Assembly: GCF_900109995.1 (NCBI RefSeq) | Contig: NZ_FOCB01000017.1 | Coordinates: 1 to 64,000 of the forward strand | Direction: 5' to 3' | From: Pseudomonas sp. ok272 | Lineage (GTDB): Bacteria > Pseudomonadota > Gammaproteobacteria > Pseudomonadales > Pseudomonadaceae | Length of the DNA stretch: 64,000 nucleotides | Shown here: one piece after another, positions 51,497 through 60,280 of the stretch | How positions within the stretch are numbered: the stretch's first letter is position 1 | How the letters are laid out: each line of letters opens with the position of its first letter | Notes under the pieces: generated by a model | The model's database searches: none | What the model saw: only the letters and a program-made list of their open reading frames with translations | What the model was told of the DNA's origin: nothing | Translations under genes and position numbers: made by a program

Positions 51497-52279
51497 ATGA
51501 AAAAGGTTTTGTTGTTCACCGCATTGGCGGCTGCCCTGGCTGCGGGTTTGGCTCAAGCGAATGAGAAGTTGGTAGTGGCCGCGACGCCGGTGCCTCATGC
51601 CGAGATTCTTGAGCTGATCAAGCCGGCGCTTGCCAAAGAAGGCGTGGACCTGGAAATCAAGGTGTTCACCGACTACGTGCAGCCCAACGTACAGGTCGAT
51701 CAGAAGCGTCTGGACGCCAACTATTTCCAGACCCTGCCGTACCTGAAGAGTTTCAACGAAGGCAAAGGCACTAATCTGGTAACGGTGATCGGCGTTCATG
51801 TCGAGCCGTTCGGGGGTTACTCGAAGAAGGTCAAGTCCCTGGCTGAACTCAAGGATGGCGCCACCATCGCTATCCCGAACGAAGGCAGTAACAGCGGCCG
51901 TGCGCTGATTCTGTTGCAGAAGGCTGGCCTGATCGAGTTGAAAGACCCGACAAACGCCGTGTCCACGCCCAAGGACATCGCCAAGAACCCGCACAACTTC
52001 AAGTTCAAGGAGCTGGAGTCGGCCATGCTGCCGCGTGTGCTGGATCAGGTCGATCTGGACATGATCAACACCAACTACGCGCTGGAAGCGGGCCTGAATC
52101 CGGCCAAAGATGCGCTGCTGATCGAAGGGCCGGATTCGCCTTACGTGAACTTCCTGGTGGCACGTCCTGACAACAAGGACAGCGTGGCGATCCAGAAGCT
52201 GGCCAAGGCCCTGACCAGCCCGGAAGTCAAAGCGTTCATCGAGAAGAAATACAGCGGTGCGGTGTTGCCGGCGTTCTGA
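51497..52279 (+). CDS. metQ: MetQ/NlpA-type periplasmic binding protein
   Basis: 260 residues of the NlpA family that binds methionine or related sulfur compounds: LVVAATPVPHAEILELIKPALAKEGVDLEIKVFTDYVQPN, LDANYFQTLPYL and NTNYALEAGLNPAKDALLIEG. The signal peptide ends GLAQA (~21) and there is no lipobox Cys, so it should be a soluble periplasmic protein. No metN or metI lies next to it, so it must use a permease encoded elsewhere. AT-rich DNA upstream (51,350-51,420) should hold its promoter. Confidence 0.87.
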   Translation: MKKVLLFTALAAALAAGLAQANEKLVVAATPVPHAEILELIKPALAKEGVDLEIKVFTDYVQPNVQVDQKRLDANYFQTLPYLKSFNEGKGTNLVTVIGVHVEPFGGYSKKVKSLAELKDGATIAIPNEGSNSGRALILLQKAGLIELKDPTNAVSTPKDIAKNPHNFKFKELESAMLPRVLDQVDLDMINTNYALEAGLNPAKDALLIEGPDSPYVNFLVARPDNKDSVAIQKLAKALTSPEVKAFIEKKYSGAVLPAF

Positions 52280-52306
52280 TCACGCGGTAAGCCCGACCAA
52301 GGTTTC

Positions 52307-52340
52307 AACGCCGACGGCTGATCCAGCGTCGGCGTTTTTT
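52307..52340 (+). terminator. metQ terminator
   Basis: AACGCCGACG (52307-52316) pairs with CGTCGGCGTT (52327-52336), followed by TTTTTTATT. A standard intrinsic terminator 28 bases after the stop codon. Confidence 0.9.
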
Positions 52341-52428
52341 ATTGTGGTTGGAGCGCCCGGCGCAGGGCGATCAACCACTTCAAGGCATCTTGCGGGTCCA
52401 TGCGCTTGGCGGGTGTTGCGTCAGTCAT
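52339..52428 (-). CDS. Possible 29-residue ORF
   Basis: An ATG-initiated frame encodes a basic peptide (MTDATPAKRMDPQDALKWLI, then ALRRALQPQ) that looks protein-like. There is no clear ribosome site and its stop overlaps the metQ terminator. It may be a small protein, a gene remnant or chance. Confidence 0.25.
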   Translation of the reverse strand: MTDATPAKRMDPQDALKWLIALRRALQPQ

Positions 52429-52586
52429 TTCAATTATCTAGGTCGGTGCTCGGCCGTGGAGTGTGGCGCCAGGTTGTTTGACCTGGGAGGGACGAGCTTA
52501 AAAAAGGAACCTTCCTACAGCGATGGGTAAAACAGCTGTCCGCCGCTGGTGCGACAGGAGCCCCCAAAGGCACCCATCGACCTCGT

Positions 52587-53747
52587 TCAATCCGGCCAGC
52601 GCCATGCCGGCTCATCCAGTATTCCTTGGCCGACGACCTCGGTCTGGCCGATGTTTTTCTCCAGCACGATGGCATTGCACCCGGGGTCTTGCTGCAACGC
52701 TGCGATCAGGCGGCTGGCGTGGGACACCACCCACACCTGGCACTCATGGGACGCCCGGATGATCAACCGCGCCAGCGCCGGCAGCAGGTCCGGGTGCAGG
52801 CTGGTTTCCGGTTCGTTGAGGACCATCAGCGTCGGTGGCCGTGGGGTCAGCAGGGCGGCGACCAGCAGCAGGTAGCGCAAGGTGCCGTCCGACAGCTCGG
52901 CGGCGGACAGCGGCCGTAGCAAGCCTTCTTGATAGAACTCGATGGCAAAGCGCGCGCCTTGTAGCGGCTGGATGTGCAGTCGGGCGCCGGGGAAGGCGTC
53001 GCTGATCGCGGTGTGCAGGGCCTGGGGATCGCCGATTTCCAGGATGGTTTGCAGCGCGGCTGCCAGGTCGCGGCCGTCGTGGTGCAGCACTGGGGTGCGG
53101 GTGCCCAGTTGCGGTTGGCGCACGGGGGCATCGGCGTCACTGCGAAAGTGATCGTAGAAGCGCCAGCGGCGGATGAACTCGCGCAGTTGCAGGACCTCGG
53201 GCGAGCTGCTCAGGCTGCCGACCTGATCGAACAGGCTGTCGAAGGTCGGCGTGTGCTGGGCCAGCACTTCCCAGGTGCGCTCGACCCGTGAGCGCACCAC
53301 GGGCCCGGTGCGGTTGACCAGCAGGGCGGCGGGGCGGTACACGGCGCCGGCCCAGATGCATTCACGCTTGATTTCCGGGTCCAGGGCAAACGCCGAGCTC
53401 GACAGCTCCGGCAGGCCCAGGGCGATGGCGTAGCTGAAGTCCTCGGCGGCAAACCCCAGGCGCAGGCGTTTGGGGCCCTGGTGCACCGACGCCTGGATGG
53501 GCACATCACCGTTGCGCATGCGCCGGCTGATGGTTTGCGGGCCGGCCCAGAACGTCGAATCCAGCCCGCCCTCGCGCGCCAGGGCGTTGACCACACCGCC
53601 CTGGGCCGTCTCGGCCAGCAGGCGCAAGGCGCGGTAGAGGTTGGACTTGCCGCTGCCATTGGGTCCGGTAATCAGGTTCAGGCGCCCGAGCGGGATCACC
53701 AGCGTATTGATCGAGCGGTAATGGGCGACGGCGAGGGTCTTGAGCAT
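52587..53747 (-). CDS. AAA-family ATPase (RecF/OLD-like, AAA_21)
   Basis: 386 residues. Walker A ITGPNGSGKSN (~27-37) lies near the N-terminus after YRSINTLVIPLGRLNL. A central alpha/beta region (~90-260) follows, then the signature ELSDGTLRYLLLVAALL, Walker B LMVLNEPETSLHP with the downstream VVSHASRLIAAL. This is the complete ABC-ATPase head layout of the OLD/RecF group, with no TOPRIM nuclease attached. The role is unknown; relatives occur in DNA-repair and defence contexts. The gene is isolated, with a good AAGGAA ribosome site. Confidence 0.78.
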   Translation of the reverse strand: MLKTLAVAHYRSINTLVIPLGRLNLITGPNGSGKSNLYRALRLLAETAQGGVVNALAREGGLDSTFWAGPQTISRRMRNGDVPIQASVHQGPKRLRLGFAAEDFSYAIALGLPELSSSAFALDPEIKRECIWAGAVYRPAALLVNRTGPVVRSRVERTWEVLAQHTPTFDSLFDQVGSLSSSPEVLQLREFIRRWRFYDHFRSDADAPVRQPQLGTRTPVLHHDGRDLAAALQTILEIGDPQALHTAISDAFPGARLHIQPLQGARFAIEFYQEGLLRPLSAAELSDGTLRYLLLVAALLTPRPPTLMVLNEPETSLHPDLLPALARLIIRASHECQVWVVSHASRLIAALQQDPGCNAIVLEKNIGQTEVVGQGILDEPAWRWPD

Positions 53748-54002
53748 CCGCGTATTCCTTCAACAGCGGGACGGGGCATGCTGCATTGAAAGTGAACACT
53801 TAATCTGTGGCAAGCGCGCTCGTTCACTCTCCGGAGAGGGATTTTGCCAGGATGTGTCAGCGGCGACACGAAGCCGTCTGCACACGGTGGCAAACGCGCC
53901 TGCTACGCCGTTCTTGCGATTGATTGCGGTCTATCAATGCGCCGTTTTTTCCCTGATCTAAGCTCTCAAGCGTATTTGCCCCCAAACTGCCAAGGAGCCT
54001 GC

Positions 54003-55100
54003 ATGGCTGGTCCTGGATGGAAGATAGTCGTTGGCCTGAGTCTTTTAACCGTGCTGACGGCATGTGGTGAAAAAAAGCCGGTTGAAAAGGAACGCCCCAG
54101 GGTGTTTGTGCAGGAGGTCCAGCCTGCTGATTTCGCGGCTTCAGTCACCTTGACCGGCGATATCCAGGCCCGGGTGCAGACGCAGTTGTCGTTTCGCGTC
54201 GGCGGCAAGATTATCCAGCGCATGGTCGATGTGGGCGACCGGGTGACGGCCAAGCAGGTCCTGGCGCGACTCGATCCCAAGGACTTGCAGACCAATGTCG
54301 ACTCGGCCCAGGCCCAGGTGGTGGCCGAGCAGGCGCGGGTCAAGCAGACGGCCGCGGCGTTTGTCCGCCAGCAGAAACTGTTGCCCAAGGCCTACACCAG
54401 CCAAAGTGAATATGACTCGGCCCAGGCGGCACTGTTGAGTAGCCAGAGCGCCCTGGCCGCCGCCCAGGCGCAACTGGCCAATGCCCGCGATCAATTGAGC
54501 TATACCGCGCTGATTGCCGACGCCTCCGGTGTGATCACCGAGCGCCAGGCCGAGGTCGGGCAAGTGGTGCAGGCCACGGTGCCGATTTTCAGCCTGGCCC
54601 AGGACGGTGAGCGCGATGCGGTGTTCAACGTCTATGAGTCACTGTTGCTGGACACCCCGCAAGACAAGTCGATCGTGGTCAGCCTGCTCGACAATCCGAA
54701 GATCAAGGCCTCTGGCACCGTGCGCGAAGTGACGCCGGCGGTCTCGGCGCAAACCGGCACCGTGCAGATCAAGGTCGCGCTCAAGGAACTGCCCGAGGGC
54801 ATGCCGCTGGGCGCGGTGGTCAGTGCCACCGGTAAGGTGGCGGCACAGAAAGCCGTCGAATTGCCGTGGTCGGCGCTGACCAAGAAACTCAGCGCGCCCG
54901 CGGTGTGGCGAGTGGACGAACAGGGCAAGGCCAACTTGCAGGTAGTCACGGTCGGTCGCTACCAGACCGGGAGTGTGATCATCAGTGATGGGCTGACGGC
55001 CGGGGAGAAAATCGTCACGGCCGGCGGGCAGTTGCTGCATCCCGATGTGCTCGTGGAGATCGCCACGCCGCCTGCCACCGCCACGGGGAACCAGCCATGA
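54003..55100 (+). CDS. triA: RND efflux periplasmic adaptor 1 (TriA-like)
   Basis: 365 residues with a lipoprotein signal ending VLTAC21. It has the RND adaptor layout: barrel/lipoyl halves around a helical hairpin (LTGDIQARVQTQLSFRVGGKIIQRMVDVGDRVTAKQVLARLDPKD; SYTALIADASGVITERQAEVGQVVQ), then the membrane-proximal domain. AAGGAG is six bases before this ATG; an in-frame start 159 bases upstream would put the lipobox deep inside. Overlaps the second adaptor gene in ATGA. Two adaptors in tandem before one RND gene is the TriABC hallmark. Confidence 0.85.
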   Translation: MAGPGWKIVVGLSLLTVLTACGEKKPVEKERPRVFVQEVQPADFAASVTLTGDIQARVQTQLSFRVGGKIIQRMVDVGDRVTAKQVLARLDPKDLQTNVDSAQAQVVAEQARVKQTAAAFVRQQKLLPKAYTSQSEYDSAQAALLSSQSALAAAQAQLANARDQLSYTALIADASGVITERQAEVGQVVQATVPIFSLAQDGERDAVFNVYESLLLDTPQDKSIVVSLLDNPKIKASGTVREVTPAVSAQTGTVQIKVALKELPEGMPLGAVVSATGKVAAQKAVELPWSALTKKLSAPAVWRVDEQGKANLQVVTVGRYQTGSVIISDGLTAGEKIVTAGGQLLHPDVLVEIATPPATATGNQP

Positions 55101-56164
55101 AGCGCGCGTTGCTGATGTCGCTGGGGGTGTTGCTGGCCGCCTGCTCCAAGCAAGAACCCCCGCCTGCGCCGGTGCGCCCGGTGCTGTCGATCGAAGTGCG
55201 GACCCTGGATCAACAAGACCTCGGGCGCTTCGCCGGGAGCATCCAGGCGCGCTATGAAAGCAACACCGGCTTTCGTGTCGCAGGACGGATCGCCACCCGC
55301 AATGTCGACGTGGGCAGTGAGGTCAAGGCCGGCACGCTGTTGGCCACCCTCGACCCGACCGATCAGCAGAACCAACTGCGTGCGGCCGAGGGCGATCTGG
55401 CGAAGGTCCGTGCGCAGTTGATCAATGCCCAGGCCACCGCGCGCCGCCAGCAGGAGTTGTTCAACCAGGGCGTGGGCGCCCAGGCGCAACTGGACATTGC
55501 CCAGACCGACCTGAAAACCACCCAGGCCTCACTGGACCAGGCCAAGGCGGCGGTCAGCCAGGCCCGGGACCAGTTGGGCTACACCCAACTGCGCAACGAC
55601 CATGACGCCGTCGTGACGGGCTGGTCGGCCGAGGCCGGGCAAGTGGTGACGGCCGGTCAGCAAGTGGTGACCCTGGCGCGCCCGGATATCAAGGAAGCGG
55701 TGATCGACCTGCCGGCAGACCTGGCCGGGCAGTTACCGGCGGACGTGGTGTTTGCTGTCGAAACCCAGTTGGACCCCAGCATCCACACCACCGCCACGGT
55801 GCGTGAAATCGAACCCCAGGCACAAAGCGCGACCCGCACCCGGCGTGCCCGCCTGACGCTGGCCGACACGCCGAGCGGTTTCCGCCTGGGCACGGCGATC
55901 AGCGTGACCTTGCGCACCGCCATCGCGCCGCGCATCGAACTGCCGCGCAGCGCCTTGCAGGAGGTGGCCGGCAAGCCCCGGGTCTGGGTGATCGACCCGC
56001 AGACCCAGACGGTTTCGCCGCGCGACGTCACGGTGCTCAGCCGCGACGAGGAGCGGGTGATCCTGGGGCAGGGTGTGACCAATGGCGAGCGCGTGGTCAG
56101 CGCCGGTGTGAACAGCCTGGAACCCGGGCAAAAAGTCAAAATCGACGAGGAAAGCCCGCGATGA
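55097..56164 (+). CDS. triB: RND efflux periplasmic adaptor 2 (TriB-like)
   Basis: 355 residues with lipobox LLAAC16. The adaptor domains run in the same order as in the first adaptor (FAGSIQARYESNTGFRVAGRIATRNVDVGSEVKAGTLLATLDPTD; YTQLRNDHDAVVTGWSAEAGQVV), but identity between the two is only moderate, so they are not a recent duplication. In P. aeruginosa both TriA and TriB are required for TriC function. Overlaps triC in ATGA. Confidence 0.85.
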   Translation: MKRALLMSLGVLLAACSKQEPPPAPVRPVLSIEVRTLDQQDLGRFAGSIQARYESNTGFRVAGRIATRNVDVGSEVKAGTLLATLDPTDQQNQLRAAEGDLAKVRAQLINAQATARRQQELFNQGVGAQAQLDIAQTDLKTTQASLDQAKAAVSQARDQLGYTQLRNDHDAVVTGWSAEAGQVVTAGQQVVTLARPDIKEAVIDLPADLAGQLPADVVFAVETQLDPSIHTTATVREIEPQAQSATRTRRARLTLADTPSGFRLGTAISVTLRTAIAPRIELPRSALQEVAGKPRVWVIDPQTQTVSPRDVTVLSRDEERVILGQGVTNGERVVSAGVNSLEPGQKVKIDEESPR

Positions 56165-59100
56165 AAGGGAGTTTCAACTTATCCGAATGGGCCCTCAAGC
56201 ATCAGTCGTTTGTCTGGTACCTGATGTTCGTCGCCCTGTTGATGGGCGTGTTCTCCTACCTCAACCTGGGGCGCGAAGAAGACCCCACGTTTGCTACCAA
56301 GACCATGGTGATCCAGACCCGCTGGCCGGGCGCGACCCAGGAGGAAACCCTCAAGCAGGTCACCGATCGCATCGAGAAAAAACTCGAAGAACTCGACACC
56401 CTCGACTACGTGAAAAGCTACACCCGTCCGGGTGAGTCCACGGTGTACGTGTATCTGCTGGACACCACGCCGGCCAAGGCGATCCCGGACATCTGGTACC
56501 AGGTGCGCAAGAAGATCGGCGACATCCGCGGCACCTTTCCCCAGGGCATCCAGGGGCCGTCGTTCAACGATGAGTTCGGTGATGTCTATGGCTCGATCTA
56601 CGCCTTTACCGCCGACGGCCTGTCGATGCGCCAGTTGCGCGACTACGTCGAGCAGGCGCGTATCGAGATCCACAGCGTGCCGGGGCTGGGCAAGGTGGAA
56701 ATGGTCGGCCAGCAGGACGAGGTGCTGTACCTGAACTTCTCCACCCGCAAACTGGCCGCGCTGGGCATCGACCAGCGCCAGGTGGTGCAGAGCCTGCAGG
56801 CACAAAACGCGGTGACCCCGGCCGGGGTGATCGAGGCCGGACCGGAGCGGATCTCGGTGCGCACCTCCGGGCAGTTCGCCTCGGAGAAGGACCTGGCGGC
56901 GGTGAACCTGAAGCTCAACGACCGCTTCTATCGCCTGGCCGATATCGCTGAGATCAGCCGTGGCTACGTCGACCCGGCCGCGCCGATGTTTCGCTTCAAC
57001 GGCCAGCCGGCCATTGGCCTGGCGATCAACATGAAGGCTGGCGGCAACATCCAGGTGTTCGGCAAGGCGCTGCACGCGCGCATGCTTGAGCTGACCGCCG
57101 ACCTGCCGGTGGGGGTCGGCATCCACATGGTTTCCGACCAGGCCCAGGTGGTCGAAGAAGCCGTCGGCGGCTTTACCCGCGCGCTGTTCGAGGCCGTGAT
57201 CATCGTGCTGGTGGTCAGCTTCATCAGCCTGGGGGTGCGCGCCGGGCTGGTGGTGGCGTGCTCGATCCCGCTGGTGCTGGCGATGGTCTTTGTGTTCATG
57301 GAGTACAGCGGCATCACCATGCAGCGGATCTCGTTGGGTGCGCTGATCATCGCCCTCGGCCTGTTGGTGGATGACGCGATGATCACGGTGGAGATGATGG
57401 TCTCGCGCCTTGAAATGGGGGACACCAAGGAGCAGGCCGCGACCTTTGCCTATACCTCGACCGCGTTCCCGATGCTCACCGGGACCCTGGTGACCGTCGC
57501 CGGCTTTGTGCCGATTGGCCTGAACTCAAGCTCGGCGGGCGAGTACACCTTTACCCTGTTTGCGGTGATCGCGGTGGCGATGCTGGTGTCGTGGGTCGTC
57601 GCGGTGCTGTTCGCCCCGGTGATCGGGGTGCACATCCTCAGTACCCACGTAAAACCCCATGCCGCCGAGCCTGGGCCGGTCGGCCGGGCGTTCAATAGCG
57701 GGTTGTTGTGGTGCTTGCGCAATCGCTGGTGGGCCATCGGGATCACGTTGCTGTGCTTCGCGTTGTCGGTGGTCGGCATGCGGTTCGTCCAGAACCAGTT
57801 CTTCCCGTCCTCCGACCGCCCGGAAATCCTGGTGGACCTGGACCTGCCGCAAAACGCCTCGATCGAGGAGACCCGCAAGGCGGTCGATCGCCTGGAAGCG
57901 ACGCTCAAGGGCGACCCCGACATCGTGCGGTGGAGCACCTACATTGGCCAGGGCGCGATTCGTTTCTACCTGCCGCTCGATCAGCAACTGCAGAACCCCT
58001 ACTACGCGCAACTGGTGATCGTCAGCAAGGACTTCAAGGCGCGCGAAGCGCTCAGCCAGCGCCTGCGTGAACGCCTGCGCGAGGACTTCGTGGGTATTGG
58101 CAGCTACGTGCAGGCGTTGGAAATGGGCCCGCCGGTGGGGCGGCCGATCCAGTACCGGATCAGTGGCAAGGACATCGACCAGGTGCGCAAGCTCGCCATC
58201 GACCTGGCCAGCGTGCTGGACCAGAGCTCGCACATCGGCGAGATCATTTTCGACTGGAACGAACCGGGCAAGGTGCTGCGCGTCGACATTGCCCAGGACA
58301 AGGCGCGGCAGTTTGGCTTGTCGTCCGAAGACGTCGCGAGCTTGATGAACGGCATTGTCAGCGGCTCGACCGTGACCCAGGTCGACGATGACATCTACCT
58401 GATCAACGTGATCGGGCGCGCGGTGGATGCCGAGCGGGGCACGCCGGAAACCTTGCAGAACCTGCAGATTGTCACGCCCAGCGGGACGTCGATCCCGCTG
58501 CTGTCGTTTGCCACGGTGCGTTATGAGCTGGAGCAGCCGCTGGTCTGGCGTCGCGACCGTAAGCCGACCATCACCGTTAAGGCGGCGGTGCGCGATGAGA
58601 TCCAGCCCACCGACCTGGTCAAGGTGCTCAAGCCGGACATCGATGCGTTCGCCGCCAGCCTGCCGCCCGGTTACTCGGTTGCCACCGGCGGGACGGTGGA
58701 GTCCAGCGGCAAGGCCCAGGGCCCTATCGCCAAGGTTGTGCCGCTGATGCTGTTCTTGATGGCGACCTTCCTGATGATTCAGTTGCACAGTGTGCAGAAG
58801 CTGTTCCTGGTGATCAGCGTGGCGCCGCTGGGCTTGATTGGTGTGGTGCTGGCGCTGGTGCCGACGGGGACGCCGATGGGGTTTGTGGCGATCCTGGGGA
58901 TCCTGGCGCTGATTGGGATCATCATTCGTAACTCGGTGATTTTGGTGACGCAGATTGATGCGTTCGAGCGGGAGGGGTATTCGCCGTGGGATGCAGTGGT
59001 GCAGGCGACGGAGCATCGCCGTCGGCCGATTTTGCTCACGGCCGCGGCGGCCAGTATGGGGATGATTCCGATTGCGCGGGAGGTGTTCTGGGGGCCGATG

Positions 59101-59211
59101 GCGTACGCGATGATTGGCGGGATTGTGGCGGCGACGTTGCTGACGTTGTTGTTTTTGCCGGCGTTGTATGTGGCTTGGTACAGGATCAAGGAGCCGGTGA
59201 AGACGGGCTGA
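56161..59211 (+). CDS. triC: RND multidrug transporter (TriC-like)
   Basis: 1016 residues, typical RND size. Twelve membrane helices, two large periplasmic loops (about residues 35-335 and 560-860), the proton-relay Asp pair in LGLLVDDAMITVEMM and the second-half GILALIGIIIRNSVILVTQID. It exports hydrophobic compounds; P. aeruginosa TriC handles triclosan with the outer-membrane protein OpmH. No outer-membrane factor is encoded here, so a TolC/OpmH-type channel must be recruited from elsewhere. Confidence 0.88.
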   Translation: MKGSFNLSEWALKHQSFVWYLMFVALLMGVFSYLNLGREEDPTFATKTMVIQTRWPGATQEETLKQVTDRIEKKLEELDTLDYVKSYTRPGESTVYVYLLDTTPAKAIPDIWYQVRKKIGDIRGTFPQGIQGPSFNDEFGDVYGSIYAFTADGLSMRQLRDYVEQARIEIHSVPGLGKVEMVGQQDEVLYLNFSTRKLAALGIDQRQVVQSLQAQNAVTPAGVIEAGPERISVRTSGQFASEKDLAAVNLKLNDRFYRLADIAEISRGYVDPAAPMFRFNGQPAIGLAINMKAGGNIQVFGKALHARMLELTADLPVGVGIHMVSDQAQVVEEAVGGFTRALFEAVIIVLVVSFISLGVRAGLVVACSIPLVLAMVFVFMEYSGITMQRISLGALIIALGLLVDDAMITVEMMVSRLEMGDTKEQAATFAYTSTAFPMLTGTLVTVAGFVPIGLNSSSAGEYTFTLFAVIAVAMLVSWVVAVLFAPVIGVHILSTHVKPHAAEPGPVGRAFNSGLLWCLRNRWWAIGITLLCFALSVVGMRFVQNQFFPSSDRPEILVDLDLPQNASIEETRKAVDRLEATLKGDPDIVRWSTYIGQGAIRFYLPLDQQLQNPYYAQLVIVSKDFKAREALSQRLRERLREDFVGIGSYVQALEMGPPVGRPIQYRISGKDIDQVRKLAIDLASVLDQSSHIGEIIFDWNEPGKVLRVDIAQDKARQFGLSSEDVASLMNGIVSGSTVTQVDDDIYLINVIGRAVDAERGTPETLQNLQIVTPSGTSIPLLSFATVRYELEQPLVWRRDRKPTITVKAAVRDEIQPTDLVKVLKPDIDAFAASLPPGYSVATGGTVESSGKAQGPIAKVVPLMLFLMATFLMIQLHSVQKLFLVISVAPLGLIGVVLALVPTGTPMGFVAILGILALIGIIIRNSVILVTQIDAFEREGYSPWDAVVQATEHRRRPILLTAAAASMGMIPIAREVFWGPMAYAMIGGIVAATLLTLLFLPALYVAWYRIKEPVKTG

Positions 59212-59250
59212 CAGGCGGCCCGGCTCTGGCGGGTGTGCCCAGATCCCTTT

Positions 59251-59359
59251 TGTGGGAGCGGGCTTGTCGGATCGCCGCACCGTCGCGATGGCGACCTTCC
59301 AGCTGACCTGATTCTTCAGGTGTACTCGGTCCTTTGTGGGAGCGAGCCCGCTCGCGAAG
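59251..59359. repeat. Two REP fragments
   Basis: TGTGGGAGCGGGCTTG at 59251 is cut off after the first half-stem. TGTGGGAGCGAGCCCGCTCGCGAAG at 59335-59359 is complete. They are in the same orientation, so they are not a normal pair. Confidence 0.6.
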
Positions 59360-59385
59360 ACGGCCTCAAGCATTGCATCACCCAC

Positions 59386-59421
59386 GAAACAGGCGACGTC
59401 CTTTCGGCTGTCGCCTGTTTC
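59386..59421. terminator. Bidirectional-type hairpin between triC and the methyltransferase gene
   Basis: GAAACAGGCGAC (59386-59397) pairs perfectly with GTCGCCTGTTTC (59410-59421). The two flanking genes converge on it. TTTCTTT follows on the plus strand. Confidence 0.7.
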
Positions 59422-59477
59422 TTTGTCGCTATTTCGGCCAGTCGTAGCTATCCAGTGTTCGCTCTACCAGCCGCGGT

Positions 59478-60110
59478 TCAAACCTTGCGCCAAACACTCG
59501 CCAACCAGGGCTGTTGTTCACGCGGTAGCCCAGCCGGTCGGTAGTAGTGTTCCAGTTCGACAAACCCGGCCTCGGTCAGCAGTGCTTGCCAGGCTGTCAG
59601 GTCGTGATAGGCGCCAAAGCGTTGGCCGTTCCAGCCTTCGCGGTTGTCGCCGCGGGGGTTGGAGCTGAATAGCACGCCGTTGGGTTTGAGGCTGGCGTGC
59701 AATTGTTTCAGTACCCGTGGCAGTTCCTGCACGGGGATGTGAAACAGCACGGCATTGGCGAAGAGGCCGTCGAAGTGTTCGGCCGGCAGGTCGAGGTTGA
59801 GGAAGTCCTGGTGCCAGACTTCACAACCGCTGTCCTCGCGGGCCATGTGCACGAATTGCGCTGAGCCATCCAGGCCGATGGCGACATGGCCCAGGCGGGT
59901 GAAGGTCTGCAGGTCGCGCCCCGGGCCGCAGCCGAAGTCGAGCACGGTGAAGGGCGCCGAGCCCTGGATGTGCCGCAGCAGCGCGTCGATGTTCTGGCTG
60001 ACGTCGTGGTCGCGGGTGCCTTCGCGAAAGCTCTCGGCCACGTGGTTGTAGTTGCCCAGGGTGGTGGCGGTGATGCGTTCGAGGTCGTCGGGGGTGTGTT
60101 TCATGGCCAT
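59478..60110 (-). CDS. Class I SAM-dependent methyltransferase
   Basis: 210 residues. Motif I VLDFGCGPGRDLQTF, motif II-like AIGLDGSAQFV and the post-motif NAVLFHIPVQELPRVLKQLHASLKPNGVLF are typical of small-molecule methyltransferases of the Methyltransf_25 type. The substrate is unknown. ATG at 60110 or 60104 are equally possible starts. Confidence 0.83.
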   Translation of the reverse strand: MAMKHTPDDLERITATTLGNYNHVAESFREGTRDHDVSQNIDALLRHIQGSAPFTVLDFGCGPGRDLQTFTRLGHVAIGLDGSAQFVHMAREDSGCEVWHQDFLNLDLPAEHFDGLFANAVLFHIPVQELPRVLKQLHASLKPNGVLFSSNPRGDNREGWNGQRFGAYHDLTAWQALLTEAGFVELEHYYRPAGLPREQQPWLASVWRKV

Positions 60111-60280
60111 CTACACAGGTGAAGGGACAGGGGCTGACTATAAGCGTTTTTGCACCCGCGACGGTTTATCGTAGCGGTGATTGCTTGCCGTATCGGCTAA
60201 GCGAACAGTCCTTCACGGGTCAGGAAACGCCTTGGGCGTGAGGCGTCAGGCTCCCGATGTGGGGCAATGGCAACACCGCC

